Source: Campylobacterota bacterium | GTDB taxonomy: Bacteria > Campylobacterota > Campylobacteria > Campylobacterales > SZUA-545 | DNA: 7,720 nucleotides | Reading direction: 5' to 3' | NCBI GenBank assembly: GCA_003561815.1 | Contig: PWVP01000046.1 | Coordinates: 1 to 7,720, forward strand | Part shown: one piece after another, positions 6,149 to 7,720 of the stretch | How positions within the stretch are numbered: position 1 is the stretch's first letter | Layout of the letters: each line of letters opens with the position of its first letter | Program-made: the position numbers and the translations under genes | Notes under the pieces: generated by a model | What the model saw: the letters and a program-made list of their open reading frames with translations, nothing else | Database searches by the model: none | What the model was told of the DNA's origin: nothing

Positions 6149-7377
6149 TTGTGGACGCAAGACTGTGTGACGCCACCGGTGAGCGCCGGGGCGATCTGCG
6201 AATCGAAGCGGATCGAATCGTTCAGGTGGGCGAGGGGCTTAGCCCGGCACCGGGTGAAACGGTGGTGGAGGCATCAGGCTGTCTGCTCCTACCCGGTGCG
6301 GTGGATCTAAACTTTCACCTCAGCGATCCCGGTCGCGGCCGGCTGGAGAGTATGGAGAGCTCAGCGCAGCTGGCGCTAAAAGGGGGCATCACCACCCTGC
6401 TGGCTGCGCCCGATACCACCCCGGCGATCGATAATGAAACGGTGGTGGAATACCTGCTGGGTAAAGCCGATGCGACCAGAGGTGCGCGGATTTTGATTAG
6501 CGGTGAGATCGCTAAAGCCGATCGACTCAACAATCTCGCCCTGCTGTTTAAGGCCGGTGTGGTAGCCCTGCAGGGCAAAAGCACGCTTGATGGCAATCTG
6601 CTTCGCCGCGCCTTTGAGTATGGCCTGATGGCCGATCGACCGGTGCTGATCACCGCTCAGGAGGCAGCAATCGCCGGAAGTGGCGTGATGCATGAGGGGG
6701 CGGTCTCAGCCAGACTGGGGCTGCCTGCGATCGCCGATTTTGCCGAGAGCAGTGAAGCGGCCCGGGTGGGCGAGATCGCTGCGGCGCTAAAGAGCCGCCT
6801 GCTGATTCAGTCGGTGAGCGCGGCGCGGACGGTGGCGGCGATCGAGTCGCTCAAATCGCGCAGCGGGTTTGTCTCTGCGGAGGTGCTACTGACCCATCTG
6901 CTACTCGATGAGCACGCCTGCGAGGGGTTTAATACCGCCGCCCGGCTCGATCCGCCGCTGCGTGCTGCCACCGATCGCCAAGCGCTCATCGATGCGATCG
7001 CTTCAGGCACGATCGATGCGATCGCTTCGGGCCACCGGCCCCAGGATCCTGCCTCAAAGGATCGCGCCTTTGAGCTTGCCGCCCCCGGGGCGCGGATGGC
7101 GGATCTCTTTTTGCCGCTGGCCTACCACTACCTGATCGAAACGGGCAGCTTGGATCTGCCCACCCTCGTGCGGGCCATCAGTACCAATCCAGCTGCTCTG
7201 CTGGGGCTGGATGCGGGCGCTTTGGCGGTGGGCAAACGCGCCGATCTCGTGCTTTTCGACCCCGAAGCTACCATGGCGGTGAGCACCCAAAGCGCCCACG
7301 CCCCCTCACTCTGGGAGGGCCAGCAACTCAAAGGCGCCATCCGGTCTGCCTGGGTCGGCGGCGAGCAGCGGCTTTAA
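6142..7377 (+). CDS. pyrC2: Dihydroorotase homologue lacking most metal ligands (PyrC2/PyrX-like)
   Basis: A 411-aa amidohydrolase-fold protein, collinear with type I dihydroorotase over its full length, yet its active site is degraded. The metal motif HxH is Asn57-Phe58-His59. The SHCED loop reads ITAQEA at 170-175. The HICHVS strand reads LIQSVS at 221-226. TPHH is replaced by LLTH, and TDHAP reads SGHRP at 296-300, losing the catalytic Asp. The FSDDG loop is shortened to LQGK at 143-146. Structural motifs such as GVMHEGAVSARLGLPAI, LDPPLR, STNPA and the C-terminal GKRADLVLFDP are kept. It is therefore probably not a working dihydroorotase. In other bacteria such PyrC'/PyrX proteins form a structural complex with aspartate transcarbamoylase (PyrB), which I infer here. 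The ATG at 6142 overlaps dgkA by 7 nt, and GGGAG at 6131-6135 is its ribosome site. The frame is intact, so this is not a pseudogene. Confidence 0.88.
   Translation: MLIVDARLCDATGERRGDLRIEADRIVQVGEGLSPAPGETVVEASGCLLLPGAVDLNFHLSDPGRGRLESMESSAQLALKGGITTLLAAPDTTPAIDNETVVEYLLGKADATRGARILISGEIAKADRLNNLALLFKAGVVALQGKSTLDGNLLRRAFEYGLMADRPVLITAQEAAIAGSGVMHEGAVSARLGLPAIADFAESSEAARVGEIAAALKSRLLIQSVSAARTVAAIESLKSRSGFVSAEVLLTHLLLDEHACEGFNTAARLDPPLRAATDRQALIDAIASGTIDAIASGHRPQDPASKDRAFELAAPGARMADLFLPLAYHYLIETGSLDLPTLVRAISTNPAALLGLDAGALAVGKRADLVLFDPEATMAVSTQSAHAPSLWEGQQLKGAIRSAWVGGEQRL
6988..7031 (+). repeat. 24-nt near-perfect tandem duplication inside pyrC2
   Basis: ATCGATGCGATCGCTTCAGG at 6988-7007 recurs 24 nt later at 7012-7031 with one mismatch in 20. 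It encodes IDAIASG twice (283-289 and 291-297) in the region matching the dihydroorotase GTIDxIATDH motif. The period is a multiple of three, so the frame is kept. Confidence 0.8.
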
Positions 7378-7395
7378 CTCCTTTTTAAAGCCGCT
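7367..7395 (+). terminator. 10-bp hairpin over the pyrC2 stop codon
   Basis: AGCGGCTTTA (7367-7376) and TAAAGCCGCT (7386-7395) are exact inverted repeats around a 9-nt loop, ACTCCTTTT. The TAA stop of pyrC2 (7375-7377) lies at the top of the left arm. Only TTGCT follows, so there is no good T-tract. It may end the ccdA-dgkA-pyrC2 transcript just before the tRNA promoter, or protect its 3' end. Confidence 0.45.
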
Positions 7396-7396
7396 T

Positions 7397-7405
7397 TGCT
7401 ATAAT
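7397..7405 (+). promoter_or_regulatory. Extended -10 promoter for tRNA-Pro
   Basis: TGcTATAAT is a consensus extended -10 (TG at 7397-7398, TATAAT at 7400-7405), 18 nt before the tRNA's first base. The following TTTCGCCC fits a GC-rich discriminator and start region. No consensus -35 is visible at 17-nt spacing, as is common in Campylobacterota. It partly abuts the hairpin at the end of pyrC2. Confidence 0.75.
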
Positions 7406-7423
7406 TTCGCCCTTCCATAAAGT

Positions 7424-7500
7424 CGGGATGTGGCGCAGCCTGGTAGCGCGTACCCTTGGGGTGGGTGAGGTCGCAGGTTCGAATCCTGTCATCCCGACCA
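7424..7500 (+). tRNA. tRNA-Pro(GGG)
   Basis: The 77-nt cloverleaf is complete, with CCA encoded. The acceptor arm CGGGATG pairs with CATCCCG without mismatch. The D stem is GCGC/GCGC around a loop containing GGTA. The anticodon stem TACCC/GGGTG encloses the loop TTGGGGT, with anticodon GGG at 7458-7460. The T stem GCAGG/CCTGT surrounds TTCGAAT. The discriminator is A, followed by CCA at 7498-7500. The sequence strongly resembles E. coli tRNA-Pro(GGG), including the D arm AGCGCAGCCTGGTAGCGC (one base differs here). It reads CCC and CCU codons. Confidence 0.97.
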
Positions 7501-7510
7501 CTTAAACCCC

Positions 7511-7517
7511 TTTTTTT
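7511..7517 (+). terminator. T-tract after tRNA-Pro
   Basis: Seven T residues lie 10 nt after the CCA end, between the tRNA and the stop of the opposing gene. No hairpin directly precedes them. They may end tRNA transcription, but this rests only on the T-run. Confidence 0.3.
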
Positions 7518-7720
7518 CTATACCCTTTGAACACTCACTCTAGCAGGCGACGCGACGGACGGACGGTTAAAGCTAAGATTGTCTAACAGCTTGAGCATAT
7601 TGTTAAAGGTGCTCTCCTCGGTCAGTGCTACCAGGGCGTTGATACGGTAGCGATTGCCACTTAGCGTGCGTTTGTCATCGCCTAGCTCCCTCGCTTCGAG
7701 CTCACCACTCTCTTTAAACA
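7518..7720 (-). CDS. C-terminal fragment of an unrecognised protein, start beyond the window
   Basis: On the minus strand one frame stays open from the right edge to TAG (7520 to 7518), giving 66 residues, while the other two minus-strand frames stop within the first 40 nt. It starts FKESGELEARELGDDKRTLS at the window edge and includes NRYRINALVALTEESTFNNM, then LKLLDNLSFNRPS, and ends VSVQRV. Codon use looks coding and it ends next to the tRNA, as a real gene would. The alternation of strand, helix and strand could suit the C-terminal ferredoxin-like domain of PilO/GspM-type membrane-anchored proteins, but this is only a guess from pattern and I cannot name the family. It has no start in the window and is converging on the tRNA gene. 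A short CGTC-type repeat lies near its 3' end. Confidence 0.6.
   Translation of the reverse strand, partial: FKESGELEARELGDDKRTLSGNRYRINALVALTEESTFNNMLKLLDNLSFNRPSVASPARVSVQRV

Noticed and set aside
5768..7377. ccdA-dgkA-pyrC2 as a new functional system
   Set aside because: The tight overlaps show co-translation, but the three proteins have separate known roles and no shared substrate, so co-transcription alone does not support a new system.
1..7720. CRISPR array, insertion sequence, prophage, integron or retron-like element
   Set aside because: No spaced direct repeats, terminal inverted repeats, transposase, integrase or reverse transcriptase are visible. The tRNA-Pro gene could serve as an attachment site, but no integrase or duplicated tRNA 3' end is present.

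Overview
This window looks like ordinary chromosome from a chemolithotrophic or microaerobic member of the Campylobacterota (formerly Epsilonproteobacteria), with higher GC than the pathogens of that group. The lineage call is an inference. It rests on extended -10 promoters of the form TGcTATAAT and TGcTAAAAT without clear -35 boxes, a type II citrate synthase, a CcoG/FixG cbb3-oxidase assembly protein, and a PyrC2-type pseudo-dihydroorotase like those annotated beside the true PyrC in Helicobacter and Campylobacter. No genus can be named from the sequence alone.

Layout. (1) 1-2799, plus strand: the 3' part of citrate synthase (gltA), cut by the window edge, then 15 nt later a GAF plus HD-GYP protein, a probable cyclic-di-GMP phosphodiesterase. 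(2) 2702-3493, minus strand: a secreted NodB-family polysaccharide deacetylase that overlaps the HD-GYP gene tail to tail by 98 nt. (3) 3571-4962, plus strand: ccoG, divergent from the deacetylase. (4) 4963-5057: a perfect 11-bp hairpin followed by a promoter. (5) 5058-7377, plus strand: a tightly overlapping trio, a CcdA-type membrane thiol transporter (TTG start), diacylglycerol kinase dgkA, and a dihydroorotase homologue that has lost most of its metal ligands. (6) 7367-7517: a 10-bp hairpin over the pyrC2 stop, a strong extended -10, tRNA-Pro(GGG) with encoded CCA, and a T-tract. (7) 7518-7720, minus strand: the C-terminal 66 codons of an unrecognised gene that enters from the right edge.

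How the genes relate. Citrate synthase feeds the TCA cycle (reductive or oxidative direction unknown here). CcoG, and perhaps the CcdA protein, serve assembly of c-type cytochromes and high-affinity oxidase. The HD-GYP protein and the deacetylase belong to signalling and envelope functions. DgkA recycles diacylglycerol, and PyrC2 probably has a structural role with aspartate transcarbamoylase. Apart from the overlaps and the ccdA-dgkA-pyrC2 unit, the genes look like neighbours rather than one pathway.

I looked for a new defence, mobile or RNA-based system and see none: no CRISPR, insertion sequence, integrase or retron-like element. The most unusual signals are the abundance of the palindrome CGATCG and the octamer GCGATCGC, the dead dihydroorotase, the HD-GYP domain with about 100 extra residues paired with a cyclic-nucleotide-type GAF motif, and the long convergent gene overlap.
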